Of a DNA stretch of 64,000 bases, positions 18,472 through 26,903 are shown piece after piece. Made by a program: the position numbers and the translations under genes. The notes under the pieces are model-generated. The model saw nothing but the letters and a program-made list of their open reading frames with translations, did no database searches and had not been told where the DNA came from. The first letter of the stretch is position 1. Each line of letters begins with the position of its first letter. This DNA is from Algoriphagus litoralis (GTDB taxonomy: Bacteria > Bacteroidota > Bacteroidia > Cytophagales > Cyclobacteriaceae): assembly GCF_003259255.1 (NCBI RefSeq), contig NZ_QGOL01000002.1, forward strand, positions 124,001-188,000, written 5' to 3'.

Positions 18472-18870
18472 TTACAAAAAATCATAGGAGTTTTTGATAT
18501 GTCTAAATAGAATAGGAGATACCTCCTCGAGACCACTAATTCTGATGTGGTTTTCATATTTCTTTGAAACCTTCGTTGATTTAAAAAATGGGGGACACTG
18601 CTGCTCTTCCTTGGAATAAAATTGCACATCCAAAAACTTGGACATTGGTCTGATCACCAAAAAAGTTTGTTTATGGACAAACATGACGCATTTTTTGGTG
18701 TTGCTTACGATCACACCATCCCATTCTACTACCTCCGCTAGGATTTTGTCAAACATAAATTCCAGCTCCTTGGGCTTACCTTCAAAAAGTGAATCCAAAT
18801 CCGCTTTGACACAGATATGCCAGATGTTTTCGCGGAGCAGGTCTCTTTCACAGTTGGGGCAAGTCCACAT
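18472..18870 (-). CDS. DUF5655-domain protein with N-terminal zinc-ribbon-like motif
   Basis: A 132-residue soluble protein. The N-terminus WTCPNCERDLLRENIWHIC has two CxxC/HxxC-type elements that could hold a metal ion. The rest (about 25-130) matches the DUF5655 pattern: FEGKPKELEFMFDKILAEV, a central beta region FVHKQTFLVIRP, and a C-terminal helix. Its biochemical role is not known. It is convergent with the photolyase gene (62-bp gap) and has no evident operon partner. Cytoplasmic, as there is no signal or membrane segment. Confidence 0.75.
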   Translation of the reverse strand: MWTCPNCERDLLRENIWHICVKADLDSLFEGKPKELEFMFDKILAEVVEWDGVIVSNTKKCVMFVHKQTFLVIRPMSKFLDVQFYSKEEQQCPPFFKSTKVSKKYENHIRISGLEEVSPILFRHIKNSYDFL

Positions 18871-18953
18871 GGTCAGTGCTGAACTATTGGTTACCGATTA
18901 AACAAAAAGGAAGTGATTGGCTGATTTGGGGACATAAAAACTGAAAAATACGA

Positions 18954-19874
18954 TCAATCTTTTTGCTGATGATCCAGTACCACTCTCGATTTTGGCAAAG
19001 CATCCGGATAGTTTTTCTGGATAAACTCAATCATCTTTTCCCGCACATGAACTCTCAAATCCCATGCCGTCGGAGAGTTTTTGGCAGAAACCAAAATCCT
19101 GCTTTCGACTGTAAATTCCTTGGAATCTGTCACCTGAAGGACTTTCACCTTCTTATCCCAAAGTGGTGTCGCAGCGAGAATGCGATCCAGCTCCTCCCGA
19201 AGCGCATCGAATGAAATGGTGTAATCCGTATACAAGAACACCGAACCAATGATGTCTGCCGAAGTTCGGGTCCAGTTTTGAAAGGGTTTTTCCAAGAAAT
19301 AGGTCGTAGGCAAAACGAGTCTTCGCTGATCCCAGATCCGCACCACGACATAAGTGAGGTTGATCTCCTCGATCCAGCCCCATTCACCCTCCACCACCAC
19401 GGCATCATCCAAGCGGAAAGGTTGAGCAAAAGCGATCTGAATCCCCGCAATTAAAGTCCCAATAGCCTTCTGTGCAGAAAAACCGATTATAATCCCTGCC
19501 ACTCCGGCAGATGCAAAAAGCCCAACTCCGATCTGCCTGATCGACTCAAATGAAATAAGAATCAATCCCAGTCCAAAAAAGATGATCACAAAATTCCCCA
19601 CCTTCTGCAGGATGTTGATCTGTGTGTAGATTTTCCGGGCTTTCAGATTGTCCTCTTTGGCAATATCATAATGCCGCAGCATGCTTTTTTTCAAAATCCC
19701 TGACAATACGAGCAGGCACCAAGTCAGCCCCAGAATAATGAAGACGGTATTGACCTTGGGCAAATAGGCAAAAAGCCCCTCCCATTCCTTGGATCTTTCG
19801 TGAAGAAAAAATTTGGCCACCGCAAGACTGATGGTAATCAGAAGTGGGATAAAAAGTCGGGAATAACTATTCAT
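18954..19874 (-). CDS. MscS-family mechanosensitive channel
   Basis: A small-conductance mechanosensitive channel-like inner-membrane protein, 306 residues from the ATG at 19874. Transmembrane segments are visible near the start (LFIPLLITISLAVAKFFL), then VFIILGLTWCLLVLSGIL, then VGNFVIIFFGLGLILISF, and the pore helix GVGLFASAGVAGIIIGFSAQKA. The beta domain begins IGTLIAGIQIAFAQPFRLDD. The frame stays open to a TTG at 19934, but that extension overlaps the terminator region of the upstream gene and lacks a plausible start. Such proteins release osmolytes on hypo-osmotic shock. The upstream gene has its own terminator, so this gene is probably transcribed separately. Confidence 0.92.
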   Translation of the reverse strand: MNSYSRLFIPLLITISLAVAKFFLHERSKEWEGLFAYLPKVNTVFIILGLTWCLLVLSGILKKSMLRHYDIAKEDNLKARKIYTQINILQKVGNFVIIFFGLGLILISFESIRQIGVGLFASAGVAGIIIGFSAQKAIGTLIAGIQIAFAQPFRLDDAVVVEGEWGWIEEINLTYVVVRIWDQRRLVLPTTYFLEKPFQNWTRTSADIIGSVFLYTDYTISFDALREELDRILAATPLWDKKVKVLQVTDSKEFTVESRILVSAKNSPTAWDLRVHVREKMIEFIQKNYPDALPKSRVVLDHQQKD

Positions 19875-19934
19875 AACTATGGAAAAATAGGTTTGAAGAT
19901 TTTTTAAAGTAGTAAAGGATAACTGTAGAAACAA

Positions 19935-19959
19935 AAAAACCGCTCAAAAAGCGGTTTTT
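19935..19959 (-). terminator. Terminator of the TolB-like lipoprotein gene
   Basis: AAAAACCGC (19935-19943) and GCGGTTTTT (19951-19959) form a 9-bp stem with a 7-base loop. On the minus strand it ends in a T-run and lies 19 bp after the stop codon of the gene at 19979-21082. Confidence 0.85.
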
Positions 19960-19978
19960 AATTGATGCCAAACTACGT

Positions 19979-21082
19979 TTAATCTCCTATCCATTCTGCG
20001 ACAAAGAGATTTGTGTCCCGAGTACCACCATTGTTTCGATTGGAAGAGAACACCAGATATTTTCCATCATTTGAGAAAACTGGAAAGGCGTCAAATGTAC
20101 CGTCGTGGGTAATTCGCGTCAGCCCGGTACCATCCAGATTGATCATGAAAAGGTTAAATGGATAGCCTCTTTCGGTCATATGATTGGAAGCGAAGATGAG
20201 TTTTTCACCAGAAGGATGGAAAAATGGCGCCCAATTGGCCTTACCCAAACTGGTGATCTTCTTGATGTCTGTACCATCTGCATTGGCTACGTACAGTTCC
20301 ATTTCGGTGGGCTTCACCAAGCCCTCCTTGAGCAGGTCTTTGTATTCGGAGATTTCTTCTTCGGTCTGAGGACGGGATGCTCTCCAGACCAATTTGCTGC
20401 CATCAGGTGAGAAAAATGCTCCACCATCGTAGCCAAGTTCTGTCGTGATTTGCTTCACATCTGTGCCATCAATATTCATGGTGTACAATTCCAAATCGCC
20501 TGTACGCATGGAAGTAAATACAATCTTGTCGCCCTTGGGGGATACAGTCGCCTCAGCATCATACCCAGGTTCACTGGTCAATTGGGATATAATTGTCCCG
20601 CTCAAATCTGCCGAGAAAATATCAAAGCTATCGTAGATTGGCCAGACATACTTGCCGTCGGCTCTTCTTTCTGGGACAGGAGGGCAGGCTGGATCTACCA
20701 AGTGTGTCGAAGCATAGACAAAGGTCTGATCTCCCGGCAAAAAATAGGCACATGTCGTCCGTCCGAGTCCTGTACTGATTCGGCTGGGCGGTGTCGTGGC
20801 GAGATCATCTTCTCTCCAGTTGAGATAAAACATCTGATCGCATTCATTTCCCCACTCCGCATAATCCGACTGAAATACGAGCATCGAGTCGTCAAAAGAC
20901 CAATACGCCTCCGCATTGTTTCCACCAAAAGTCAGTTGTTTGACGTTTTTGAGGTATTTCATTTCCTCAGGGTGAAGGAGAAGCGAATCTGAGGCTGAGT
21001 GAGGTTCGGGAGCAAGAACAGTTTCGGTTTTTGGATTGCATGCAAAAGCAACAATCAAAATTGGAACGAGTAGTTTTCTCAT
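19979..21082 (-). CDS. TolB-like WD40 (PD40) beta-propeller lipoprotein
   Basis: A 367-residue exported lipoprotein. Signal MRKLLVPILIVAFAC with lipobox Cys15. About 45-365 is a beta-propeller of PD40/TolB-type blades, each with a DGxxxxFxSxR..xxxLYxMNxDGT pattern: KIVFTSMRTGDLELYTMNID, KLVWRASRP with LYVANADGTDIKKIT, KLIFASNHM with LFMINLDGTGLTRIT, and YLVFSSNRN. Such propellers bind proteins or cell-wall components in the periplasm; this one has no Pal/Tol genes nearby and no catalytic domain, so its role is unknown. It is divergent from the M28 peptidase gene with a 75-bp gap and ends at a strong terminator. Confidence 0.88.
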   Translation of the reverse strand: MRKLLVPILIVAFACNPKTETVLAPEPHSASDSLLLHPEEMKYLKNVKQLTFGGNNAEAYWSFDDSMLVFQSDYAEWGNECDQMFYLNWREDDLATTPPSRISTGLGRTTCAYFLPGDQTFVYASTHLVDPACPPVPERRADGKYVWPIYDSFDIFSADLSGTIISQLTSEPGYDAEATVSPKGDKIVFTSMRTGDLELYTMNIDGTDVKQITTELGYDGGAFFSPDGSKLVWRASRPQTEEEISEYKDLLKEGLVKPTEMELYVANADGTDIKKITSLGKANWAPFFHPSGEKLIFASNHMTERGYPFNLFMINLDGTGLTRITHDGTFDAFPVFSNDGKYLVFSSNRNNGGTRDTNLFVAEWIGD

Positions 21083-21106
21083 TTTTAGCGGTGATAATTA
21101 AAAGAA

Positions 21107-21138
21107 TTGCGGGGCGAAGATACCAATTATTATCTTTG
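21107..21138 (+). promoter_or_regulatory. Bacteroidota-type promoter before the M28 peptidase gene
   Basis: TTG at 21107-21109 and TATCTTTG at 21131-21138 match the phylum's -33 TTG and -7 TAnnTTTG elements with a 21-bp spacer. The expected start of transcription lies about 15-20 bp before the ATG at 21158. Confidence 0.6.
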
Positions 21139-21157
21139 GACTAAATCTACACAAGAC

Positions 21158-22402
21158 ATGAAAAAACTCGTCTCGATCTCCAAAATTTTTGTCCCGATTC
21201 TGGCTGTTTCTATCTTTTCCTGTGGGGGTCCTCCCAGTGATGAAAAACTACTTTCCTCTCTTCAAGAAGATGTCAGCTATTTGGCAGCGGATGACCTGGG
21301 AGGCAGAGCTATCGGCACCGACGGAGAAGTGAAAGCTGCAGAATACCTAGCCAAAGAATTTGAAAAAGTGGGGCTTTCGCCAAAAGGAACCGAAGGTTTT
21401 TTTCAGCCATTTACAGTCTCCAAACCCTCAAATCCACACGAGGAAGCTGTAATTGGCACCGATGGTGAGGGAATTACCGGGCGGAATGTAGTAGGCTTTT
21501 TGGATAAAAGGTCCGACAAAACCATCGTCATCGGAGCGCACTTTGACCACTTGGGTATGGGTGGATCCGGTTCACTCCACCGAGGTGACTCGGCCATTCA
21601 CAATGGTGCGGATGACAATGCTTCCGGGACTGCAGCTTTGTTGGCTTTGGCAGAGATCCTGAAACATACAGAGCTCAGCAGCAATGTGCTCTTTATCGCT
21701 TTTTCTGGTGAGGAAAATGGGCTTTGGGGTTCAAATTATTTTGCCAAAAACCCAACCATTGAGCTTTCCTCGGTGAATTACATGATCAATATGGATATGG
21801 TGGGCCGGTTGAATGAAGAAAAATCACTTGCTGTCTATGGCGTAGGGACTAGCCCAAGTTTTCCGGCCATTTTGGATCCCATCAATTCAGACAGTTTGAA
21901 AATAGTCACCACAGAATCCGGAGTAGGTCCTTCAGATCACACTTCATTTTACCTTCAGGATATACCCGTGCTTCACTTCTTCACCGGACAGCACGAGGAC
22001 TATCACAAGCCATCGGATGATTCAGATAAGATCAATTATGAAGGATTGGTAAAAGTGGTCCGATACATCTCAAGAGTGATCGAACAGCTGGATGCTGAGC
22101 CAAAATTGGCTTTTACGAAAACGAAAGACTCCAGCGATTCGCCTCGATTTACCGTTTCGATGGGTGTAGTGCCCGATTACATGTATGATGGAAAAGGCAT
22201 GCGGGTAGATGGAGTTTCAGAAGGAAAACCCGCCCAAGCCGCAGGATTGCTCAAGGGCGATGTGGTCGTGCAGCTCGGAGACTCCACAGTCTACGATATG
22301 ATGAGCTACATGCGGGCTTTGAGTGCATTCCAAAAAGGAGATTCTACCAAAGTGGTAATCGAAAGAAGCGGTCAGCAGGTGGAAGCTTTGGTGAAGTTTT
22401 AA
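21158..22402 (+). CDS. M28-family metallopeptidase lipoprotein with C-terminal PDZ domain
   Basis: A 414-residue exported aminopeptidase-like protein. The ATG at 21158 is chosen over an upstream TTG because it starts the lipoprotein signal KKLVSISKIFVPILAVSIFSC (Cys22) and lies just after a promoter. The M28 domain (about 80-310) shows the zinc ligands in order: VIGAHFDHLG, NGADDNASGT, SGEENGLWG, YMINMDMVGR and GQHEDYHKPSDD. The last ~90 residues form a PDZ domain (GMRVDGVSEGKPAQAAGLL, GDVVVQLGD). It should trim peptides in the periplasm or outside. Single gene between a divergent TolB-like gene and a terminator at 22423. Confidence 0.93.
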   Translation: MKKLVSISKIFVPILAVSIFSCGGPPSDEKLLSSLQEDVSYLAADDLGGRAIGTDGEVKAAEYLAKEFEKVGLSPKGTEGFFQPFTVSKPSNPHEEAVIGTDGEGITGRNVVGFLDKRSDKTIVIGAHFDHLGMGGSGSLHRGDSAIHNGADDNASGTAALLALAEILKHTELSSNVLFIAFSGEENGLWGSNYFAKNPTIELSSVNYMINMDMVGRLNEEKSLAVYGVGTSPSFPAILDPINSDSLKIVTTESGVGPSDHTSFYLQDIPVLHFFTGQHEDYHKPSDDSDKINYEGLVKVVRYISRVIEQLDAEPKLAFTKTKDSSDSPRFTVSMGVVPDYMYDGKGMRVDGVSEGKPAQAAGLLKGDVVVQLGDSTVYDMMSYMRALSAFQKGDSTKVVIERSGQQVEALVKF

Positions 22403-22422
22403 ATATTCGATCATTCTAAAAG

Positions 22423-22456
22423 ATAGCCTCGAATACTAATCGAGGCTATTTTTTTG
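22423..22456 (+). terminator. Terminator of the M28 peptidase gene
   Basis: ATAGCCTCG (22423-22431) pairs with CGAGGCTAT (22441-22449), 9-base loop, followed by a run of T residues. It starts 20 bp after the stop codon. Confidence 0.85.
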
Positions 22457-22513
22457 GTTTTGTATCAGATGGGGAGAAACCCACGTCATGGTATTAAACT
22501 AAACTAACAAACC

Positions 22514-23026
22514 ATGAAATTCTCCTACTTCTATTTCTTGCTGATTTCAGTTTTCTTCCTTTCCTGTACTAAAGATGACGAACAATTGCCTTTAAGTTTT
22601 CTCGAAGGAACATATGAGAAGGCAAGTGAAAATACCGATACCAATATCTGGTATGTGAATCAATATGTATTCAAGCTGGATGGAACTTATGAGACTTTTC
22701 AATTTTTGAGAAATTCAGAAGATGGACCAAACTTAGGGGTTGCCTATTATTCAAAAGGGACTTATACGCTCAGGGGTGAAGATTTTGTCCTAAATAGAAC
22801 TGATGCAGCCGGTGTAAATTTTGAGGAATTCCCAGAAGGCTATGCCCCGAGTCTTGCTGAATTGGATCCAATTGATGTCTCCGGATCTGCACCAGCCAAA
22901 GGGACTTTGAGTCAGCTGGAGAACGGTGAAAAAATCTCCATCCTTTTTGAATGCAATGACATGCTTTCTGAAAATAATACCCTAAACTTCTGTATCGGAG
23001 CTCAGGAATTTGTCAAGGTAGATTGA
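22514..23026 (+). CDS. Small lipoprotein of unknown function
   Basis: A 170-residue protein with a clear lipoprotein signal MKFSYFYFLLISVFFLSC (Cys18) followed by an acidic tether KDDEQ. The body (about 28-168) is beta-rich: FLEGTYEKASEN, a YVFKLDGTYETFQFL strand pair, YYSKGTYTLRGEDFVLN, ending CIGAQEFVKVD. The GTY...DGTYETF...GTYTLRG layout is like lipocalin-type small periplasmic proteins of this phylum, but no family is assigned with confidence. It lies between two terminators and is convergent with a second small lipoprotein gene of similar design. Confidence 0.8.
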   Translation: MKFSYFYFLLISVFFLSCTKDDEQLPLSFLEGTYEKASENTDTNIWYVNQYVFKLDGTYETFQFLRNSEDGPNLGVAYYSKGTYTLRGEDFVLNRTDAAGVNFEEFPEGYAPSLAELDPIDVSGSAPAKGTLSQLENGEKISILFECNDMLSENNTLNFCIGAQEFVKVD

Positions 23027-23048
23027 TCAACTTAGATCAGGATTAAAC

Positions 23049-23086
23049 AAAAAGCCTTCGGATACTCGAAGGCTTTTTGTTTTTTG
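23049..23086. terminator. Bidirectional terminator between two convergent lipoprotein genes
   Basis: AAAAAGCCTTCG (23049-23060) and CGAAGGCTTTTT (23067-23078) form a 12-bp perfect stem with a 6-base loop. A T-run follows to 23086 on the plus strand. Serves the genes ending at 23026 (+) and 23092 (-). Confidence 0.9.
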
Positions 23087-23091
23087 GGAGT

Positions 23092-23433
23092 CTAGTCTTT
23101 TTTCCAAAGCGCTTTATTCTCTTCATTTCGAATAGTTTGGCTATCGATGTACCGAAACTCAAGTTCGAGTCCAAACTGTTCATTTTTCTGAACTTTGATT
23201 TTTTCACCTTTGATTTTGAAAGTCGTGCGGGATATAACATCTCCACCCAGCAATACATCGGCAATTCCTCCTTCGGAAAAAATAATGAAACTACTGCAAT
23301 TGTATCCTGGAGTTACAGTTGGATTGCAGTTTTCTGGCTGATAACGATAAGTGCCCAGAATTTGAGGCTCTTCAATGGATTCACAAGAAAACAATACCAA
23401 AGCAACAAGACTAATAATCAAAAATCTTTTCAT
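23092..23433 (-). CDS. Small lipoprotein of unknown function
   Basis: A 113-residue protein with lipoprotein signal MKRFLIISLVALVLFSC (Cys17). After the tether ESIEEPQ it reads ILGTYRYQP, two Cys in ENCNPTVTPGYNCSSFIIF that could form a disulfide, then beta strands FKIKGEKIKVQ and LELEFRYID. The GTY opening after the tether resembles the convergent 170-residue lipoprotein, so both may belong to a loose lipocalin-like group. No family recognised. It probably has its own promoter, as the gene upstream (23508-24530) is on the same strand with a 74-bp gap. Confidence 0.75.
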   Translation of the reverse strand: MKRFLIISLVALVLFSCESIEEPQILGTYRYQPENCNPTVTPGYNCSSFIIFSEGGIADVLLGGDVISRTTFKIKGEKIKVQKNEQFGLELEFRYIDSQTIRNEENKALWKKD

Positions 23434-23507
23434 GGGTAGGGACGTTTTCTTAAAGGGACGAGTGACCGAAGGATTTTGCTACACATCACACCTAGAATGT
23501 CTTTCGC

Positions 23508-24530
23508 CTAGTCGATTGGATTTGCCTCCACTCCCTCAAAAGTCATTTTGATCGGCTTGATTGTCCCGTCTTCATTGAATTCCATCACATCGATGCAAGT
23601 CACACGGTGATCTCTTCCTTCATTGGGAATGGGTCTGCGGTGATAGACCATGTACCATTCGTCTGTTCCAGGTTTTTGGATGACAGAATTATGACCTGCG
23701 CCGGTTGCGACGGTGGTATCCGATTCGAGGATGGTTCCGATTCTGCGATAAGGTCCGGTGGCTTTTTCCGCCATAGCGTACGCCACTTTATAGGTATCAT
23801 TGGTCCAGCCACCTTCAGACCACATCAGGTAGTAAGTCCCATTTCGCAAAAACATAAAAGGCCCCTCCACATAGCCTTCCGGGGTGATTTCATGGAAAAG
23901 CTCCCCATCTTCCCACGGTTCAAACCCGGTAAAATCTGCATTGAGCTTGCCTATATTACAGTGACTCCAACCTCCGTAGAAAAAGTAATGCGTACCATCC
24001 GTATCCTTAAAAACAAATTGATCAATCGGCTGGGCATCATTGTAAAACTCGGAAAGCAGCGGCTCTCCCAATAGATCCTTGAATGGTCCAGCAGGCTGAT
24101 CTGCCACTGCTACACCGATACCTCCGAAGTGGTTGATGTCATTATTGGGGTCCCAACCTGGGCGGCTTGGTCGCTGAATGTCATTGGCAGCAAAAAAGAG
24201 GTAATATTTCCCGTCTTTTTCGATAGCTGCTGGAGCCCACATGGCTTGTCTAGCCCACCTGATCGCTGCGGTGTCAAGGATTCGCTCATGCTTATTCCAA
24301 GTCACCAAATCCTTGGATGAAAACGCATCAAAATGCAGCTGATCGGTATAGCCTGCCGAAAAAGTCGGGTAGATCCAGTATTCATCCCCAAACACAATCC
24401 CTTCAGGATCGGCATACCAGCCTTCGAAAATGGGATTACCGGAAAGCTTGGGAGATTCTTGGGATTCGGTTTTTGGAGAGGTACAAGCAATAGCCAGTAC
24501 CAAAAAAGGAAGAAAGGAATTCAGTTTCAT
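23508..24530 (-). CDS. Glycoside hydrolase family 43-like lipoprotein
   Basis: A 340-residue exported enzyme. Lipoprotein signal MKLNSFLPFLVLAIAC (Cys16). From about 30 it follows the five-bladed propeller of GH43: the N-terminal Asp general base in GWYADPEGIVFGDEYWIYP, MWAPAAIEKDGKYYLFFAAN, a central Asp in YNDAQPIDQFVF, and the acid Glu in YVEGPFMFLRNGTYYLMWS, then TGAGHNSVIQ and YMVYHRRP. GH43 enzymes mainly cleave arabinan, xylan or galactan side chains. No SusC/SusD pair or other carbohydrate genes stand next to it, so it is not in a typical polysaccharide locus; the substrate is open. Confidence 0.9.
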   Translation of the reverse strand: MKLNSFLPFLVLAIACTSPKTESQESPKLSGNPIFEGWYADPEGIVFGDEYWIYPTFSAGYTDQLHFDAFSSKDLVTWNKHERILDTAAIRWARQAMWAPAAIEKDGKYYLFFAANDIQRPSRPGWDPNNDINHFGGIGVAVADQPAGPFKDLLGEPLLSEFYNDAQPIDQFVFKDTDGTHYFFYGGWSHCNIGKLNADFTGFEPWEDGELFHEITPEGYVEGPFMFLRNGTYYLMWSEGGWTNDTYKVAYAMAEKATGPYRRIGTILESDTTVATGAGHNSVIQKPGTDEWYMVYHRRPIPNEGRDHRVTCIDVMEFNEDGTIKPIKMTFEGVEANPID

Positions 24531-24632
24531 TTTGATTGAAATTTAAGCTCACTAAGGTAAAAAGACACTGCATATTTTCAACCAGCCTTTATTTAGATGG
24601 TGTTGAATAGTCCTTCCGCAAAAAACCTGATA

Positions 24633-24674
24633 ACTTCAGTTTACACTTCAGTCGCGCTTTTCGACACTTCAGTC
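24633..24674 (+). promoter_or_regulatory. Direct repeats with LytTR-like 21-bp spacing
   Basis: ACTTCAGT occurs at 24633, 24645 and 24666. The last two belong to an identical 11-mer ACACTTCAGTC at 24643 and 24664, exactly 21 bp apart, so both lie on one face of the helix. LytTR regulators such as AgrA bind 9-bp direct repeats with a 12-bp spacer, giving this same period. The repeats lie just upstream of the proposed promoter of the receptor gene whose cluster encodes a LytTR regulator. Confidence 0.5.
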
Positions 24675-24684
24675 AGTTTCAATT

Positions 24685-24713
24685 TTTGCTTGGGATTGTT
24701 CATCCCACATTTG
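24685..24713 (+). promoter_or_regulatory. Candidate promoter of the TonB-receptor gene
   Basis: TTTG at 24685-24688 and CACATTTG at 24706-24713 (imperfect TAnnTTTG) are separated by 17 bp. It sits 18 bp before the ATG and about 11 bp after the direct-repeat block. Confidence 0.35.
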
Positions 24714-24731
24714 ATTCAAATCTGAATCGAA

Positions 24732-26891
24732 ATGAACAGCAGAATTCTTCTTTTTACTTTCTTTCTACTTAATCAAACCTTGGCCTTCGGCCAAACTGTA
24801 ATCTCAGGTAAGGTCTTTGACGAAAAAGGTATGCCGCTTCCTGGTGCAAATGTTTTTATTAAAGGAAGCTTCGACGGGACAAGCAGCGATGTTTTGGGAG
24901 CATTTGAATTCCAAAGTACAGAAACAGGGGACCAGCTTTTGGTAGTGCGTATGATGGGCTACAAGTCTCAGGATTTGCCCATTCACCTCTCGCAGTCCAA
25001 GCTGGAGATTCCCGACATCAACTTGGTTGAGGAATTCAATGAAATGAATACTGTGACCATCTCGGCCGGAGCTATGGAAGCTTCCGATGAAAAAAAATCC
25101 GTAATTCTCCGCCCACTGGACATTGTGACCACCCCCTCGGCTATGGGTGATATCGTGGGAGCTTTTCAGACTTTGCCTGGCACCAGTACCGTAGGAAATG
25201 ACGGTCGTCTTTTCGTCCGGGGTGGGGATGCAAGTGAAGTAGGTATCTACATCGATGGCATGCGTGTGGGCAACGCCTATGGAACCACCGCAGGAAATGT
25301 TCCTACACGGACTCGATTTAACCCCAATTTGTTCAAGGGCACATTTTTCTCTACAGGAGGATATTCCGCAGAATACGGGCAGGCGCTTTCCTCAGCGTTG
25401 GCACTGAACACCAAAGATCTTGCTGTTCGCAGTCAGGGAGATTTGTCTATCATGTCAGTGGGTGGGGGCTATGCACACACCTTGGCAAACGAGAAACGAA
25501 GCATCAGTATCAGCGGAAACATTTTTGACCTGAAGCCTTACCAAAATCTAATCAAGCAAGATTTTGACTGGGAACGAGCTCCCTATGGCCTAGACTTGGA
25601 AGTTGCTGCACAGCACAAACTCAACAATGGAGGCCTGATCAAGGTCTTGGCACGCACCGAAACTGGGGGGATGAAACTCTGGCAGCCGCTGCCTGGAATC
25701 GAAGGAAAAGGAATCCTGGTAGACCTGACAAACAATTATTCTTATGCACAGACTAACTGGAGAAAAGCGTATGACAACGGCTGGACACTTTTCGGTGGGT
25801 ACTCATTTTCGCACAACAAAGACTTCATCAGCTACGATGATTTGGATATCGAGCGGAAAAACAACCTAAGCCACATCAAGTTCAGCGCAATCAAGGATTT
25901 CAGCGATCGGATTTCATCTAAGACTGGTGTGGAATATTTTATCCATGACTATTCCGAGACACTGGTCGAAGAGGACCTGGACCGTTCCTTTGGTGAGCGG
26001 GAAGCTTACCTTTTCACGGAGTGGGATTGGTACCTGAGTAAAAAGTTCGTCCTCAGAGGGGGGCTTCGGGCAGGACATTCCCAACTCTCCGAGGAGCAGT
26101 GGCTGGACCCCAGAGCTTCTTTGGCTTATAAGCTATCGGATAGCGGAACGCTCTCCTTGGCTACAGGAAGATTTCATCAATTGCCTGTGGATAACTTCCG
26201 TGTCTTGAATCCCGAACTGAAAAATTCAGCATCCAATCACCTGATCCTAAACTACCTATACCAAAACGAAGGAATCACATTTCGTGCAGAGACGTTCTAC
26301 AAATCCTATGACAATCTGGTGACATTTGAAGGGCTGCCGCAATTTCCTCAGAATCTAAGGAATGAGGGAAAGGGCTTCGCGAAAGGATTTGATGTCTTCT
26401 TCCGAGATCAAAAAACCTTTAAAAACACGGACTATTGGGTTACCTATAGCTATGTGGACAGCAAGCGGAGCTACAATCAATTTGAGACACAAGTGCAGCC
26501 GGACTTTGCTCCAAAGCATAATTTCTCCGTGGTAGTAAAGCACTTTATCGTCCCGCTCAAATCCCAACTTGGCGCCTCCTATTCCTTCAATGACGGGTAC
26601 ACATTCACCGATCCCAACTTGCCCGGAGAGATGAATTCCAAAACTACAGCCTATCAAAACCTGAGCATCAGCTGGAGTTATTTGCCCAAGCCAAACCTGA
26701 TCATCCATGCAGCAGTGACCAATGTATTTGGGAATGAAAACATCTTCGGATACGCTTTTGCCCAAAATCCAAACGAGCAAGGGAAGTTTGAATCGCTCCC
26801 GATCGGACAGCCGGCTCCTCGATTCCTGTTTCTGGGCATATTTCTGACCCTGTCCAAAGACAAAAACGCAAATCAATTAAACAACCTCTAA
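24732..26891 (+). CDS. TonB-dependent outer-membrane receptor with CarboxypepD-like N-terminal domain
   Basis: A 719-residue outer-membrane receptor. Signal peptide about 1-20 (ILLFTFFLLNQTLAFGQ). Residues about 22-95 are the carboxypeptidase-regulatory-like domain (VISGKVFDEKGMPLPGANVF, VVRMMGYKSQDL). The plug (about 110-240) shows DIVGAFQTLPGTSTVGNDGR, LFVRGGDASEVGIYIDGMRV and GGYSAEYGQALSSAL. The rest is barrel, with C-terminal PAPRFLFLGIFLTLS near the end. Length is near the lower end for the family, without a SusD partner, which favours a small ligand such as a metal complex or peptide over a polysaccharide. It is followed after 12 bp by a small periplasmic protein and then by a LytS/LytTR pair, probably its regulators. 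Confidence 0.93.
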   Translation: MNSRILLFTFFLLNQTLAFGQTVISGKVFDEKGMPLPGANVFIKGSFDGTSSDVLGAFEFQSTETGDQLLVVRMMGYKSQDLPIHLSQSKLEIPDINLVEEFNEMNTVTISAGAMEASDEKKSVILRPLDIVTTPSAMGDIVGAFQTLPGTSTVGNDGRLFVRGGDASEVGIYIDGMRVGNAYGTTAGNVPTRTRFNPNLFKGTFFSTGGYSAEYGQALSSALALNTKDLAVRSQGDLSIMSVGGGYAHTLANEKRSISISGNIFDLKPYQNLIKQDFDWERAPYGLDLEVAAQHKLNNGGLIKVLARTETGGMKLWQPLPGIEGKGILVDLTNNYSYAQTNWRKAYDNGWTLFGGYSFSHNKDFISYDDLDIERKNNLSHIKFSAIKDFSDRISSKTGVEYFIHDYSETLVEEDLDRSFGEREAYLFTEWDWYLSKKFVLRGGLRAGHSQLSEEQWLDPRASLAYKLSDSGTLSLATGRFHQLPVDNFRVLNPELKNSASNHLILNYLYQNEGITFRAETFYKSYDNLVTFEGLPQFPQNLRNEGKGFAKGFDVFFRDQKTFKNTDYWVTYSYVDSKRSYNQFETQVQPDFAPKHNFSVVVKHFIVPLKSQLGASYSFNDGYTFTDPNLPGEMNSKTTAYQNLSISWSYLPKPNLIIHAAVTNVFGNENIFGYAFAQNPNEQGKFESLPIGQPAPRFLFLGIFLTLSKDKNANQLNNL

Positions 26892-26903
26892 ATTTTATAA
26901 AAC

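Noticed and set aside
20450..20992. A 180-codon open frame on the plus strand within the TolB-like gene
   Set aside because: It is antisense to a well-supported propeller lipoprotein gene and its translation shows no motif, signal or biased composition.
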